NCBI GenBank assembly: GCA_014549065.1
Contig: JACDOX010000040.1
Location: 521,456-585,455 of the forward strand
Direction of reading: 5' to 3'
Length of the DNA: 64,000 bases
Origin: Cardinalis cardinalis
Lineage: Eukaryota; Chordata; Aves; Passeriformes; Cardinalidae
In this document: piece after piece, positions 36,301-50,802 of the stretch
How positions within the stretch are numbered: position 1 is the stretch's first letter
Layout of the letters: every line of letters begins with the position of its first letter
Notes under the pieces: model-generated
Told to the model about the DNA's origin: nothing
Database searches by the model: none
What the model saw: only the letters and a program-made list of their open reading frames with translations
Translations under genes and position numbers: made by a program

Positions 36301-39300
36301 TTTCAATTTATCTCAAAAGTCTCAGGAGTTGCTCTTGTCAGGTGAGAATCACACAGCTCAGTGTCGGGCTTACCCCTCTCAACCACCACCCCTTCTTCCC
36401 ATGCTTCATGGACGTTTCTTCCCCCCAAATTTTTGTGCTTCACTTTGTTTTATTTCTGAATGTGGATGGTAAATCCATATTCACAGAATAACCATCAAAG
36501 CTATTTCATGTTCTACAGCATCCAATGAAGAATNCAGAGGAGAAAGATTTTCTCAGTCTGTGAAGAATCTCACACTTCAAATTTCAGTTCACAGGGGCCA
36601 GAGCTGAAGACAATTTCAAACTAGGTACACATAAACATTTATCAGACATTACTGAGCTATGAACTGTATAAAGCAGAGGCTTTCTAGCAAGTTTTTTAAC
36701 CCTTGTTGCTTTTACNTGGAAGAATTTCCTCAGCTGTTCTGTTTCTGCTGCCCTTGTTAGATTTTCAACATGCACAAGGAGTTGAATATTCATAAGAGGA
36801 ATACAGCTTGTTTTCAGGCTCAGTAAGGGTTTAGACTTTATTTATGAGACTCTTCACTGATGGTTTTCATAATTTTGTCACCTCATTTATAAGACAAAAA
36901 ATAAGTAAGGATTAATACATTATAATTCTTTNACCTGTGAAGTTAATGTATAGGTAGATAAAGCCAGTGATTTGTTCCACAACAGCTATAATCATTAACT
37001 TGGTCCTGTAAGTCTTATTTGTGTGTGCTATCCTTACTCAAAAGGAAAATCCCAAGGAAAATAATGAGAGTACTTTTGGAAGGAAAGCTTCCAGAGCTGA
37101 TCCTTAATTAAAGTCCCTTTCAAAAATATTATTCTGGAAATACTGCTCTTACATTTATTCTGTAAGAGACATGAAGAGTCAGTGAAGGTTAATTGCTTTG
37201 AAGCTATATTTGTAGCCTTTTAAACTAAACTGTGAACTGGAAATTTCAAACTATCTTTCTGTGGATAGCAAAGCACAGCAAAGCTAACTGTTGTCTAAAG
37301 AAAGACCTCAAATTAGTGCAAATTCAACCAAGAAAAAATTACCAATGAATTCCTGTTCACACATTGTCTTTGGTAATTTTGCAGGTTGTACAAATCCTTA
37401 AAAGGTAAATTTAGCTCTTGAATCTTTGAATACACATTTGAAAAAAGTGAGTTCACTTTTCTTGCTTTATTTTCCTTTTCATATTTTGAGAAAGCAAAAG
37501 GCAGGAAAAGGCTGTTTTCTGCTTTAGTGGCAAGATGAAAAAGCTGAAATCTGAACACCTGTGACCTGGTGACACAGGCACAAAGGGAGGATGGATGCAT
37601 GCACAGATCTGTGTGCATCTTTGCACTGTGGGTCCACAGACACTGAAACAGTCTGACACCATATCTAAAATTGCCTTCTGCTGGAAGCAGCACAAACTAA
37701 GAGCACAGATTTTGCTAGAAGTAGTAATCTCTATGTGAGTAGTGTATTCCTTAGCACAGGAAAAATGCCCAACCTTCTGTACTCCCAGGTAAATCACAGA
37801 GCCAACAGCCAACCTGTTGTTGGCTGAGGTAATAGCAGGATTTTAGCTCATTTAACATAGAGAAAGTAAATCACCAGCTGTGGTAGCAGCAGCAATGTGA
37901 GCCTGCAGTATTCCCCTGAGAATAATACCACACATTTCTCTGCTTTATTTGTTTGAAAATGGCTATATTATTAGCACTTGCTGATTTTCATTTTGCAGGA
38001 TTTTTAAGGCTGCAGCTAACTGTCTTGTTTATGTAAAAGGACATTTTTATTAATGGTTAGCAGGAGGTTTTCACATCATACAGGGCCTAAAACAGGGTTA
38101 CTTTGGGATGAAGAATGTTGTAGTGTCTCTCTCTGTTTCCAGTTCAGNACCACAGCCTCAAAACTGCCAAAGTAGAAAATAGAAAGTCATGAAAGAGCCG
38201 AATCTTTCCTCCACTTTCCTCTGCCTTTGCCCCAGATCAGTCTTCTCCCCTGATTGCTTCTTAATTTAAATTAATTCACTTAGAAATATTCACCTGAGAT
38301 AGAAGGAGGAGGTCTTTTGTATTTTTCAGGGATGCCCTGCTTCCTTCTATTTTTCATGCAATTAAGACTTCCAGAATCAGAGGGAATAAAAAAACCCATT
38401 GCAAGGCATGTCCAAGTTTGGCAGCACAAAGATTTGTTTGAGAGCAGGATTTGCAAAACTGTGATTCCCCATTNATAAAAAGCCATTTAAAAATGAATAG
38501 TTATTATATGGTAGATGTATTTAAACACCAGAATGACCATCCTGGTTCAAAACAAGTAAGTGTCCATGCAGCCCTGTGCCATGTCTCCCGTGGCAGCAGC
38601 TCCCTGATCTATCCATCATTCTGGGGTGAGGGGCTCAAGGGAACATGGGCACAGACCATCTTGGTAGAGATGAGGTTTGTTAAGATGAATTTAAACATTA
38701 AAAAAGCTTGAAAAGCAGCTCCACCTTGAGAGACACATTTCTTGGAAATCTGGAAAAAATGTAAGACTTATGTACTACAAGGGGCCATAATACAAATGAN
38801 AAGAACTCTATTAACCTCTGGTATGCAGGGCCATTTTTTACTAAANTAATCAAGTTACTATCCTAGTCCTCCTAATTGAGTACATTTTTAATCTTATTTT
38901 CACTAAGTAATAAATATTTATTTAAAGTGGTTATTCAATTATATATTAGATTAATATTTAATCAGAGAGTTTATCGCCTTTATAAGATAAAACAAAGGGG
39001 AAATAGCTCCAGATATAGAGTTTGAAATCTCTAAACAGCGATTAACATATTTTCCTAGCTAGTGTACAGTTATCTCAGAAATTGCAGCTAATTGCTGCTG
39101 TTACTATTCCCAAGTGATTAGCAGCTGACTACATGAAATAACTAAGATGTAGTAGAAGAACAACTAAGTGTGTCTAATGGTAAACATTTCTCACATCTTG
39201 TGCATTTTTGTAACAGATAATTTTCAGAAGAAATACTTGGGCATAAGCACAGCGTTTTCCAAGCTGTGACTGCAAAAGAGAGACACTACTCAGAAGTCTA

Positions 39301-42300
39301 TCTTGAAAATAATAATTTTGTATTTCACACAATTAAAGAAAGAAGTGCTTGGCAGAACTTCTTTCCTCTAAAAAAGAGATCTTCTATTACTTAAGAAATA
39401 AGATGAATTTTGGTCTTCTCTTGTACTGACAAATTTGTGATATACCCTATGAAATATGCCATAATGCCTTTAAAAGAAAACCTGAAGCTGTGCTGCAAAA
39501 GTTATTGGCACATCTCACACATGTCATTCTTGTGTTTTCTTCTTTGCCAGTTTTGGACGAAGGACAGATGGCTAGCTGNGCCTCTTAAGACAAAATTAAT
39601 TTCTTTTTAGAAAAGTGAATTTCTCCACATCGGGCTTTTTCCATCTGAATGGGAAAGAAAAATGCAAGAAAGAAAAAGTCTATTGATATGATCTACTAAA
39701 ATTGCACATACTCCTTGTACATCCATATTTTTAAAATACTATTTCCTATGGAAATAAGGTCTGGTCAGATTTTTTGCTTAATTATTTTCCTCACCAGACA
39801 TTGAATTGTAAGTATTGTCAGTTATTTGTCTTTCCATGCTTTTAAAAAGAAGCTATCACAAATGAAGTGTCCTCTCAGATAAAGTTATAAAATCTGCATC
39901 AGACTGGAGCCCTCTATGTGGAAACTGTGGCTAGATCACAAAAGATAAACTGCCTGTTCTTTGGTGACATGAAAGACATCTGATGCTATGAAGAAAGGAA
40001 GAAATAAGGAATTTTAGACCCAAATTGCAATATTTCAAATGCAGCCAAGCCCATAAGAATATTTAAGGCATAATATTTTAGAAGATATAAAGCACATAAA
40101 ACCAGGAAAAAAGGAAGAATTTGGCAGCCTCCAGGTAGGATATGTGGCAAAATCTACTGTAAGGCCATGGAGATCTTATCTGAAAACTAAGTTTTGTGCT
40201 TCCAAGATGGTTGTAATTGCGAGTGATTTACTTCATGGTCTTCATTAAGCATATCTTGGATAAACAGTAATTTATGGCAACACAGAAATCCAAAATATTT
40301 TCAACTGCCAGAAGTACATATCTTGCACTCCAGAAATACTTGTACAATAGCCAGAAAAATCCTCATCAGTGTAATTAAAAGACTGATAATTTATTTTAGG
40401 CTCCTGTGGGTATTTCTCAAAGAATAGTTTAATGTACTTCCCACTAATCTCTTCCTCTCACTTAGGATTCTAGATTTGCAGGAAAATTGTATGGCTTCTA
40501 CTGTAAACTTAAAACTCAAAATCTGTACATAAGTTCTGACAAAAAGCAGACACTAGTGGCATTTTTCAGCTAAGACCTTATTACAGTTCAAAAAGACTAA
40601 AAAACTTGCATTTATTCTGCATTCTCTGAGGACTTCAAGAACTGAATGAGTTACAAACATTTGCTTTGCTCAAAAAATGGCCATATGTTCAATGAAAAGT
40701 CTTAAACAACACTGAGGTCAGCTAGCTNAACAGTGGTGGGGTACTGGGACCCCTCCAGTCCTGTACCTGTTCTCTCTGAATCAGTTTTGGCACAACTGTG
40801 TGGAGGAAGAGGAGGCAGAGTCACAGCTAAAATCCCAAGAGTAGGAAGGAGATTGTTGCTGTTCTTCTAGGCTGTAGGATGATGTGCTTGTGGAACACTG
40901 AACTCCACAACTAACTACCAATGACAAGTTTGTAGCCTCCAGTATAATTACATTGTATTGGTCATATGGTGAGAGCACTCTAGCTAAACCTTAACTGTCC
41001 CAAATATCAAAATGTATAGACTTTTCTTACCACTGACAAAATACAAGCTAAATTATCATAACATTACTGNAGATGGCAATTCTCCTTTTCAGCATCTCAA
41101 GAATTTCACTGATCATTTATCTTCACATTCTTAAAACAAAATTGTGGGTCTCTGGTTTAAAAAAATTGAAANACCTGCATGGAACTCAGTAGAAAAATAT
41201 TGAACAAATTATTGTATTTCAAAATTCTAGTGAAACAAAACAAGCCAGGCACAGGAAACTGGCTGAAGCAGGATAGGAGCACCATTGTTGTCAGAGCTAG
41301 CATCTTTTGGGAGAAGGAGGCCAGCTCAGCCAACATTTTATAAGCCCCACACAAAAGGATAGGAAGACTACACACAGAAAGCTAAGCAGAAAATGTCAGG
41401 TCTGCCATGGAGTAAATTTCCAAGCCTGCCATGATGTAAAAGAAGCGTCAAACAACAGCAGGAGTGTTAATGAAACTAACACTTACAAACTCTCCTGCCA
41501 GTTTACCAACATGAACANGAGCAAGGCAGAAGAATGAAAAAAAACCAACTCTAAAAATCCTCTTCATAAATGTCAATCCTCCTTTCAGCCACAAAAAAAT
41601 CTCTCAGAACAAACTACCAACCCCTTTCCTACATGCAGTAATTTTAAGGGAAGTTAGCAGTTAATATTACTGGTAATAAAAACATTAATGCTGAAATCCC
41701 AATTTATTAGTTTTTTAGTATCACTAGTCTATTCCCAAACTAATTTGGACCTACTCTTCCTCTTCCAGGGCACAATAACTGACCCATCTCTGTATCAAAC
41801 AGACTTCTATTGAAATNTCCCTGGAGTTTTGCACCTGTTCTTGTTTTTCTGCTGCATTTGGAAAGATGCCATTTGTGGCAGAGGTTTATTTTATTCATTT
41901 TTATTGCAGCTAGTAAATCAAATCCCCGAAAAATTANTCATTCAAAATGAGGTATTTCAGAGCTTTATCAACCTGGCTTCTCCCTGAATAAAACCACATA
42001 TTTCAGAATTTAAAGCAACCTATAATTCATTCTCTGTCTTCTTTTAGTATCCTCAACAGTGCTGCCTAATCTTTGTGGTTTTGCTCTCAGTCAATGACTG
42101 TTTCCCATATCACAAACACTGTAACTACCCATAAGACACCAAAAATTTGACATCCCTTAAATTTCATATGAGTTATGAAAGTTATGTGGGACTTTTTCTG
42201 CTCTGCATTTTGCAAGGGAATAAAGGCTTCTTGTAGCCAAGTGACTTCTCTGACATTTGTCCAACACTGGTGCTATTGGTGGAAAAGTGTCACTGCTAGG

Positions 42301-42823
42301 TCTAAACACTGTCTGAACACTGCCATTTTGCAAGGAGTTTTGCTTCTACAAAATNGAAAGAGAAGTGCAATCAAATTGACATTGTCTGTTTTCTTAAGAG
42401 TTTTGTTTGTTCTACAGTCATAACTAGGAATGNGATGCAAGTATCAGTATTTCAACCATCAGTGATGAAGGACTAGTTTTGATTATGCTAAAGACATAAG
42501 GAATGCTGAGAAAAGTTTAATCACATCTTTAAGTGAAAAAGAACAACTACAATTCTGACCTGAGAGAAAATAGCCATTTGATCCCTTTAAAGACGTAACT
42601 GAAATTCCAGAGAATTAAAAGGAACTTTCCCATTGATTTCCTTAGCTTTGAGCTGGACCTTTAATTAATAGAAACATAGACTAGCTATCTCTCCCTTTTT
42701 GTGAAAAANGACTAATATGAAGGCACTAGTCCTTAAGACATGAACAAAGAAATCAATTTTNTCCAAGGTGAATCCAGAAAGAAAAGTTTTCACCTTGCAA
42801 CCGAGATATGATAGAATACTCAC
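33317..42823 (-). other. ANO4 intron between exons 3 and 4
   Basis: 9507 bases, the largest complete intron in the window. No gene, LTR or LINE recognised; AT-rich with scattered single Ns. Confidence 0.8.
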
Positions 42824-42955
42824 TGATGGATCCTTTGTTGGCTGAATGGAGCAGTATAGCAGTCATTCTCCTCCAGATCTGGCAGTGTTTCCTTGTCCAG
42901 TTTCATTGGCTTTCTGGGCAACCATCCTCGGAACCTGCTTATCTGTTTCTCGATC
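42824..42955 (-). CDS. ANO4: ANO4 coding exon 3 of 12 (cytosolic domain)
   Basis: 132 nt after acceptor TGTGCTGCAG and before donor GTGAGT; one base completes the Arg from the preceding exon and two bases (CA) are left for a split His. It encodes IEKQISRFRGWLPRKP, then KLDKETLPDLEENDCY and TAPFSQQRIH. The PDLEENDCYTAPFS motif is typical of the ANO3/ANO4 branch just before the helical part of the cytosolic domain. The length is a multiple of three. Confidence 0.95.
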
Positions 42956-45900
42956 CTGCAGCACATGGTAAGTATGAGCATTTGTGATAATGGGTTTTTT
43001 CACTACATTATGAAGTACAGGTTGTCAAANCAGGATCCTGAATATTTACAACTAGGAAAGGTGCAATGTTGTTTGACTTTTGTTGAGGCAGACCAAATTA
43101 CATATGCTGAACTCGATTACTCATAACCAGCTTTCTGCAGAGGAGCATTTATTTTGTCTCATCAGAAGAGCAATGCTGATGGTACATGCTGCCATAAATC
43201 TTATTAAGCCCAGTGAGTGCTTGGCATGTTCTCTAAATCTTTATTTCTCACATTTTCAGTTAGTTTAAAATTCAGGTTTAACCAACATTCGATTTTGGAC
43301 ATCTAAACATTAGAACAGTGGAGATGCTGACAAAAATCTTTGGCAGCTAAACCCAGCAAGTTACAGCCCATTACTGCTCTCCATATGGATTCTTACCCTG
43401 CTATTGATCCTATTACAAAATAGGCTACTTTGTTCCTTTCATTGTTTCTTGCAACACTACAACCTCCATGAANCCAGAACTCTGGGTCTATAGGCTAACA
43501 GGTGACTGCTATGCAGATTCTTACATTTGGAAGGTGAAAACAAACAGTAATTGAGCTGGAGAAAGGGCAGATTTAATTACAGGCACACTCATGCAAAGAT
43601 TCACAGTGAAATGAATGTTCAGAGCTCATCGGAGAAGACAATCTAAACCAAATTCAAATCCATACTAGAATGCTATAATGAAAACCTCCTAAGAAAGCTG
43701 TGTTTAGCACAGTGTCTCCTGCTCAAAGTCCTAGCCACTGATCCCTGCAAAAATCATGGACTACAAATTGTGGAGTGTGCCCTTATTTCAGTCACTGGAT
43801 GAATGTTTCTGGAAGTGGAGCTAAAGGATAAGAATTTACTTCCTTTACTTCCTTTGAACTTAAAGCTCAGTTCTGAAAGAAACTCAAGGACTGGAAATAT
43901 GGTTGGGAGGTTGTTTGTTTTCTGGGGTTTTTTTTTGTAGTTCTTTGGTTTTTGGGTTTTTTTTTTTTGAAACGGCCAACCAACATAAGAACTCTTAAGA
44001 CCAGCAAATGCCGGTACCTCTGCACAGCCAGTTTGAGGGAAGACAACCCATATCCAGGCAGCTGAATGTATGGGGAAGTGATGTGAAAATGTTATATGTT
44101 TTCATTTAAAATTCATAGAGTTTTTCCTGGAATATTCAGCCTTATTCCACCAGGTTTTAGATTGGACAATGAAGCTAATGCTTACTTTTAAACATGGGCA
44201 CATTTCAAAACTGCAAATACATAGCCGTACCTGTTTAAGTCTCATTTCTGCACTTCCAATCTGGAATAGCATGATGGGGCAAGGGGCGTCAGATGTTGCA
44301 TATGTGTGCAAATTTATCATCAGGACTGTTTGGGAAAACGGGAACATGCATGTAAACTTAATATAAGATTTAATTACTTAACTAACCGTAACCTCTCCAT
44401 GGGCAGTGTTTGCACTGACCTAGCAGTTTGAGCACAGGAGGAGGTGGTTTGCAAATGTCTGTGCTGAATGCAGGTGAGATGTCAGATCCCAGGGCTCTAA
44501 AGGGCCTGATCCATCGTAACTCTCCAGCTGCAGCATCCTGACAGCCTTGAGCTAGTCTGTGTAGGCAGATAGAAATGCCAAGGGAAAGTAAGTTTTCCAC
44601 GGGGGAAATCCCTGTCCTTTGGCCTCTGGTTTTTCCCCTGTAAATTCAGTAAGCCCTGTGTATATTCAACAGGCTTAGTGTGTCTGGGTATGGAAAAGGG
44701 AGGAGGAATTAGGAAGAGGGTTTTTCTAAATATCCTGTTCCATTCCTGTCAATTAANCTCGTTTGAATTCTCTCAGCTATTAACACCCCTGCCCATCCAC
44801 AATCTTTTGCCATTCATGCTGCAAGTCAATGTGCACATTTGAGATACTGCCTGCAGAAGGTTTATCACACCACACAAGCACAGCACAAAGGGACTGGGTT
44901 CTTTCCCCACTTAACAGCAATGCATTATTCATGCTGGCCTCTCACTGACTGTACCCAGAATTCGAGTGGTTTGCCATTCCCAAGACTCAGATTACTTGGC
45001 ATGCTCAGTAAGCCTGCTGGCAAACGGGTCTGAGAAGGTTGCAAAACCTTACTGCAAAGCACAGAACATGCAGTACAGCCTTCTGCAGGAAAAGCAAGCC
45101 CTTCTAGTTATCTCCTTGGAAAAGAAAAATGACTAAGTTTTAAAATTTCCTCCAGCTCATTCCAACAGTGCCGTCAGTCAGCAGTGCAGGTTTTGTACTC
45201 TACAGGATCATCTCGCAAAAGGAAAAAGCTGAAAGAGTGGTGGTGTTGGTGCTAACAAATACAGACACACACTGTTAAAAATCTATTTTTTTATCATTTC
45301 TTCAAGGCTAATCCATGCCTCATTTTCCCCACACTCAGCTGAATAGGGGAACGGTGTTTGGAAGGCCGTGTGACCTACCCAGGGACAACGGGGTGANGGA
45401 GTGATAAAGAGGTAGCTGCTTCACATAGTGCCTCAAAGATGACATAGAGACANACAAACTGCCACAGTGTCTCCCCCTTCAATCCTGCCCCTGCTCTCTA
45501 AGCCTAGTCTTTACTCAGCACCCTCTTTCTGAAGATATGTATTGTGTTTAACTCACACAAAGAGTTTCTCAAAAAATTTAAAAGAAACTGTTTTCTCACC
45601 ATAAATTAGGGTAGGGATGGAAACGTTTTTCAACGGAAAGTTAGGAAAAGAAAAAAAAGGTTTTGAATTGAGACTGATTTTTATGAGTGGGTCAGCTTTC
45701 ATAGAACTTTATGCATATTGTTGCGCTAGCTGTTTTATTAGTTTAATTTTAAACCCTGATACAGGTGCTATAAGGTCTCTGATACCCCTCCTTTCCTTTA
45801 AAGTAGGGAAGTTTTGTAATTTGAATTGTTGAGATCACCAGAATTTTTCATNGAGAAAATTCAAGTCAGGTTCACAAGTTGCAAGAGACCTGCCTCTAAA

Positions 45901-47536
45901 CTCCTCTCTAAAATAGATTTTGCACAAATGTCAACATAACATTTGTATTAACTCAAAAAATGAAGAAAGGCTTTGGGTACTTGTAATCTACANTGAACTA
46001 TGAGTAGAGGAAATAGATACTTTCATTGAAGCCATATATCTAAGTTTCACATAAGTGAAAATAAAGCTGAATATATTTTATTTTTCCCCTCTGGGGCCAT
46101 TCAGTTACAGCTTTTCTTCCTCAAGTAGCTATTTATAGACCTGAATATAAAAACTGAATTTAGTGCTCTCATCACTCAGGAACTAAATACCAGAAAAAGA
46201 TCATACCTCTTCCCATCCTGACTTCAAATTGCATCCTGACTCATAAGAAAATGAATGTGAAGAACAACTTTGTATAACACATATAAATGATGGAACTGTC
46301 ACCTTCTCCTTCCTATCTATTGCTTTAGTCAAAGCAGCCATTCCACAAGACCAATTCCATCTATTGTAAGGTGGAAATGGAAAGTGGGGCAGCATCAACA
46401 CATTTTAGAAGATTTGTGTGCATTTATTACCGTGTGCCAAAGAGGGATAAAATGTCTCAACTCCACAAAGGGCTCATTTGATGCTTACTAATATGAAAAG
46501 GCAAATTTCATAACGTGTTATCAGTGCTGGTGCTGTCAAGTTACCAGTACACTGTGACAAAACTTAATATCCAAAATGCTTATTAATATGCTCATACTGC
46601 AGAGTGATCATCCCATGGATGTAAATGTATTGACACTATGTGCAAAATGGCATGGATATTTACTCCAAAATGCTGATTTTTCAAATTTAATTTTTCTCTC
46701 TTAGAGGTTCTTGGGAATATTTCCACTGACCTCAGTAAAAGAGTAGATTAGGGGCTAGACTCCTTTGAAAACTGCATCAAGAGTACCACAGCATTAAATG
46801 CCACATACAGTGAGAGAGATAATTGAGAGAAATAATTGTAGATATATAAATGATCTGGGTTTTGCCAAGTCTGTATAGTTTTTAGGCATTTTGGAGATAT
46901 TTTCATTTCATTTTCCAAGGTATCAAAAAAAACCTGCAAACTGCTGCAGGAAAAGAGCTTCATTGCTTGAAGTCAGACATAACCTGGGCATCAAGCATAA
47001 CCTTAAATGTATTTAGTAATTGAGTGAAAGCACTTCAAAGATTCTTGGAAAATGTACATCTCTTAAGCTTGGTTTATTGGCTTCTTATCAACCAACCAAG
47101 TACTAAGCATCCCCATGGAGGAAACAATAAATAAATAATGCCATCACTATTACAAGTAAGCAGGGTTCATGGAAATGGAAAAACCCCTGTAACTGTGGTA
47201 CTCTAACCCCAAGAAACTCCCTAATGAGCTACACGGCAAGAAAGAGGTACAGCATTTGCCCTAACATCTGTTTCTTTAAAGACTCCATCAGTTGAAAAAT
47301 ATTTTCTTACTCCTAAAAAAGGCAAAACTGATAAAATTAATTGCTTCTTTCAAAAATGCAGATGCCTTAAAAATGCAACTTCTGTTTGCTTTTTTTTGCA
47401 GATGTCCTAGTATGTAACCACTCCCTTTATAATTTCCACAAACAAAACTGATTAACTTTTGGATCCAGCTTGACTTTAACCATTATTTTTGTTACTGGTC
47501 CAAATGTGCATAAACTGGCATGAGAGCTGTACTCAC
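42956..47536 (-). other. ANO4 intron between exons 2 and 3
   Basis: 4581 bases; a T/G-rich low-complexity tract at about 43912-43970 (runs of T separated by GG). No gene or transposon recognised. Confidence 0.8.
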
Positions 47537-47581
47537 CTATTCATGAACTTGTATCGGCGATGCAGGTAATAGATTTTTCTC
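47537..47581 (-). CDS. ANO4: ANO4 coding exon 2 of 12 (short 45-nt exon)
   Basis: A 45-nt exon between acceptor TTCTTCCAG and donor GTGAGT. It completes a split Arg codon and encodes RKIYYLHRRYKFMN plus the first two bases of another Arg, so it is very basic. Its length is a multiple of three, so skipping it would keep the frame and remove 15 residues. Its place between the MPFR and RIEKQ blocks fits ANO4. It is too short to be found from ORF length and was recognised by peptide and splice sites. Confidence 0.92.
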   Translation of the reverse strand, partial: EKNLLPASPIQVHE

Positions 47582-48479
47582 CTGGAAGAACAGCAAAAAT
47601 GAAGCCAGTCGAGAAGAAAACCCATCGTCAGTTACAGTATGAACTAGCAAGGAAGGAAAGGAGATTGAAGACAGAAGCCTGTAAGAGGTGGAGGAAGAGA
47701 CTAAAAGAGAGATTAACAGAACCGTCACAGGAAGCCACACAGACACTGGTGGCATTAGAATTGCCAGAAGATCATAATTTTCCCATTGTCTCCTTCTTTT
47801 CTGCTATTTGTCATGTGTGGAAGACNAAGATTTGAAGACATTTCTATTTCAGACTCCATAAACTGTTGCAAGAATTCCATAGGACTGACACAAGTATGGA
47901 TTAATTATGTGACATCTACTAGTGAGTTATTAAAGCTGCATTTGGTGAAACACAAGGGGGAATCACTAGAAAGGCCAGAAAAGCTGTACCTTATGCTGCA
48001 ATATGCTGTAACACATGCAGTACAGAGCAGGATCTGTGGTTCCTGTTGGGATAACATCCCCTGAAACAGAATATAGGCTATACAAGCAAATGCACATGTG
48101 CTCAGCACCCCACCAAGTGTGCAGCCACTCCCTCTGCCCCTCATTCAGGCTGGTTTCTGTTGTCAGTGCAATAAGCTTGTGTGAGAGCAAATGATGAGCA
48201 AGTGAGCAGACAAGGGGACACGAGCAGACACATGCTGAACCCACTCCCAACCTGCCTCCTGACCAGCCCTGCAGTGCAGAGCAGCCCTTAACCATCATGT
48301 GTAGATCCAGGACTGGGAGTCCATGTCCTGGGCCACTCCCCTGCTGGCTGCTCTTGTTCTTCTCATAGATGCCTATCATACCACAGCTACCAGGATCTGA
48401 CACACCACCTTCAGCACAGAGATCGCATCTTCACAAGAGTTAAGAAAATCTGAGGGTTCTTGAGTGTGGATTTGGGAAT

Positions 48480-48645
48480 CATACTCCTTTCTGGAAAATT
48501 TGGGTGCCCAACCAAACTCTGATTCCTCCTCCAGAGGCTGACTTTGTCATCCCCATTGCCATCCCCTGTCATACCCCTTTCTGGAAAATTTGGGTGCCTG
48601 ACCAAGTTCTGATTTCCTCCTCCAGAGGCTGACTTTGTCATCCCC
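48480..48645. repeat. Two-copy tandem repeat, period about 90 bp
   Basis: 48480-48555 and 48570-48645 share blocks such as CTTTCTGGAAAATTTGGGTG and CTCCAGAGGCTGACTTTGTC, with a few substitutions and one indel, separated by a short spacer. Confidence 0.9.
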
Positions 48646-48955
48646 TGAAGGTGATTGCTAAATCAAGTTGGTTTCTTTGTGTTCTGAGAGGTTCCATCGT
48701 GTAATGCAGAACTGTACCACTTCTGGAAAATGAAGGCTTACACCACTCATGTTCTAAGTATTGCAGTAGATGTAGTGTAAGAATGCTGTTAGTGCCTTAG
48801 AAGCAAGTCCTCTAAAATAAGACAACACTAATGCTTTATAAATGATTTAAAAATTTGGTTAGCATTCCAGGTTAATTTTCAGAACTTTTGAACATTTTTG
48901 TTGTTAGAGTCCATATCGTGCTGGTGAAGTAAAATTTTTTAAACTATTTCATGTT

Positions 48956-49014
48956 GGACAGTGTTATTTATCTTGCTCTGTCCTTCTTTGGACAGTGTTA
49001 TTTATCTTGCTCTA
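48956..49014. repeat. Two-copy tandem repeat, period 34 bp
   Basis: The block GGACAGTGTTATTTATCTTG plus CTCT begins at 48956 and again at 48990. Confidence 0.9.
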
Positions 49015-50802
49015 TCAAATTTACTCAATATCTTGCTTTGCTCAACCTTTCTCAGCAGAGAACGGTCAAAGATAAGTGTTTCTGAAGATGCCATCCTCTT
49101 CTTGGTTTTGCTTCCAATATTCAGAGGTATCCACCACTTTTTCCTTCCCTCTTTGAAACAACAAGGATTTCATTCAGTGATGTGTGGACCTTGCACAATT
49201 CCAGCCTGCATAATCAGGAGCAATAAGCAATCAGAAGCTCTTGAATCAAGGGCTTAGACAAAGGCATCTGGGAACACACCATCTAGACTTGCGGACACTT
49301 TATAAAATTCTTTTGAAATGATAAACTGTACTGTTGTTTTTAAGAAAAAATTAAAGAACCTGCCCAGCAGTCACTAGTGAATTACCATGATTTCCTCTTA
49401 ACAATGCTGTAGAAATTCTCTCTCTATGGATGTGGAAAGAATGAAGCCATGATCCTGAAGCAGGTCAAAAAAACCTCAGTTTTTCAAAGCTTTCTATGTA
49501 ATCTGTATGACACCTACTTTGCTATCTGCTGAGTGATCAGGAAAGAATAAGCTGCTCCATGACTAAATTCAGAGTTCCTGGTGTATTTCTGATTCATGAG
49601 ACCTCACTCCACTGCCAGAGCAGGTCCATCTCAAGGAATGCCACAGAAGTCAAAGAAGGCACCATTTTGGCCTAATGCATTGTTTCTATGGCTGGAACAC
49701 TTTAAAAAGAGAATATTCCTATCCTCCAATGACTTGTGATTGCTTTCAGAATTTTCTCTTTAGCAATAAAAGCATAAGGAAGAACAATTGAAGATTTACT
49801 GTGAAAATAAAAACAAAATAGATACAAAATAAGCCCGCAATTTTGTCCTTTATACATATCCGTTTTTCCTTATGAGTTCTCTACTGCTACAGGGTGTCTC
49901 ATATCAGAGGCATTTTTCATACTTAGGTAAGAAAAAACAGACAGAATCCTACAAAGGCACTATCTCACTAATTGCATATGCTGAGTCTGATTATTTTCTT
50001 GTTCTGGAGTAATTCCATTAAAATCAATGGAGCTTTATATTACAAACCCTGCTAATTGATAGAAGAGCCAAGGCCTCTCAGTTCATGGGTTGTGGTCAGT
50101 TCCAGTGGAAGTCTTGATGCTACTTTAAGNGTTCTGATAACCAGCAGAGTAAAAGCAATGTTTTACATAAAAAAATTCATAGCCCAACATGCAAACAATA
50201 TTTAATCAATTATAAAAAGAACTTGAATTTCAATGTGGAATTAATCTGGTTATCAGTAGCATTTAATATAAGTTCTCTATTTTCTTCACAGAAAAAAGCA
50301 TTCATAGCCTAGATTGTTTTCCTATGAGATGAGATACTTATTTACACTTATTTATGGGATAGTAACTACATACTATACAAGCAATTTACAGGTGCATACC
50401 AGATACGTCAAACAGACGTGCACTTTCTGTGCTGCCTTACGTACCTGGATCTTCTTGACCTCCCATTGATTTCAATGAAATGTCCATTTAAAAAACAGCA
50501 GCGCACAAGTATGCAGGGGGCTCCAGCATTGAAGGGGTTAAAGGGCCTAAGGACAGAATACCCCATGAAAAAAGCTGCACTGCTACAGCCCATCTTAATC
50601 TCAAACCAGTATTGTACTGAAATTGCAGGCTTTAACAAGAAACAGCAATGCATGTGGTATCTAAGGAACTCCATTTATATTTCCTAAAGGTGTGTGGTAT
50701 CTTATAGAAGAGCTTTTCTACAGGCATTTTGGTGTTNTTATCACATTAACTTTACAGTATAGTGTGGCTTTGGAGGTTGAGACAAAATACAGCTACACCT
50801 AC

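Larger units (their letters stand above)
47582..50802 (-). other. ANO4 intron between exons 1 and 2
   Basis: 3221 bases. It holds a diverged tandem duplication of about 75 bp with a 90-bp period (48480-48645) and a 34-bp-period duplication (48956-49014). No gene recognised. Confidence 0.8.

Noticed and set aside
47560..47835. 91-codon plus-strand Lys/Arg-rich frame overlapping ANO4 exon 2
   Set aside because: It runs antisense through a recognised exon and into the intron, with no family match.
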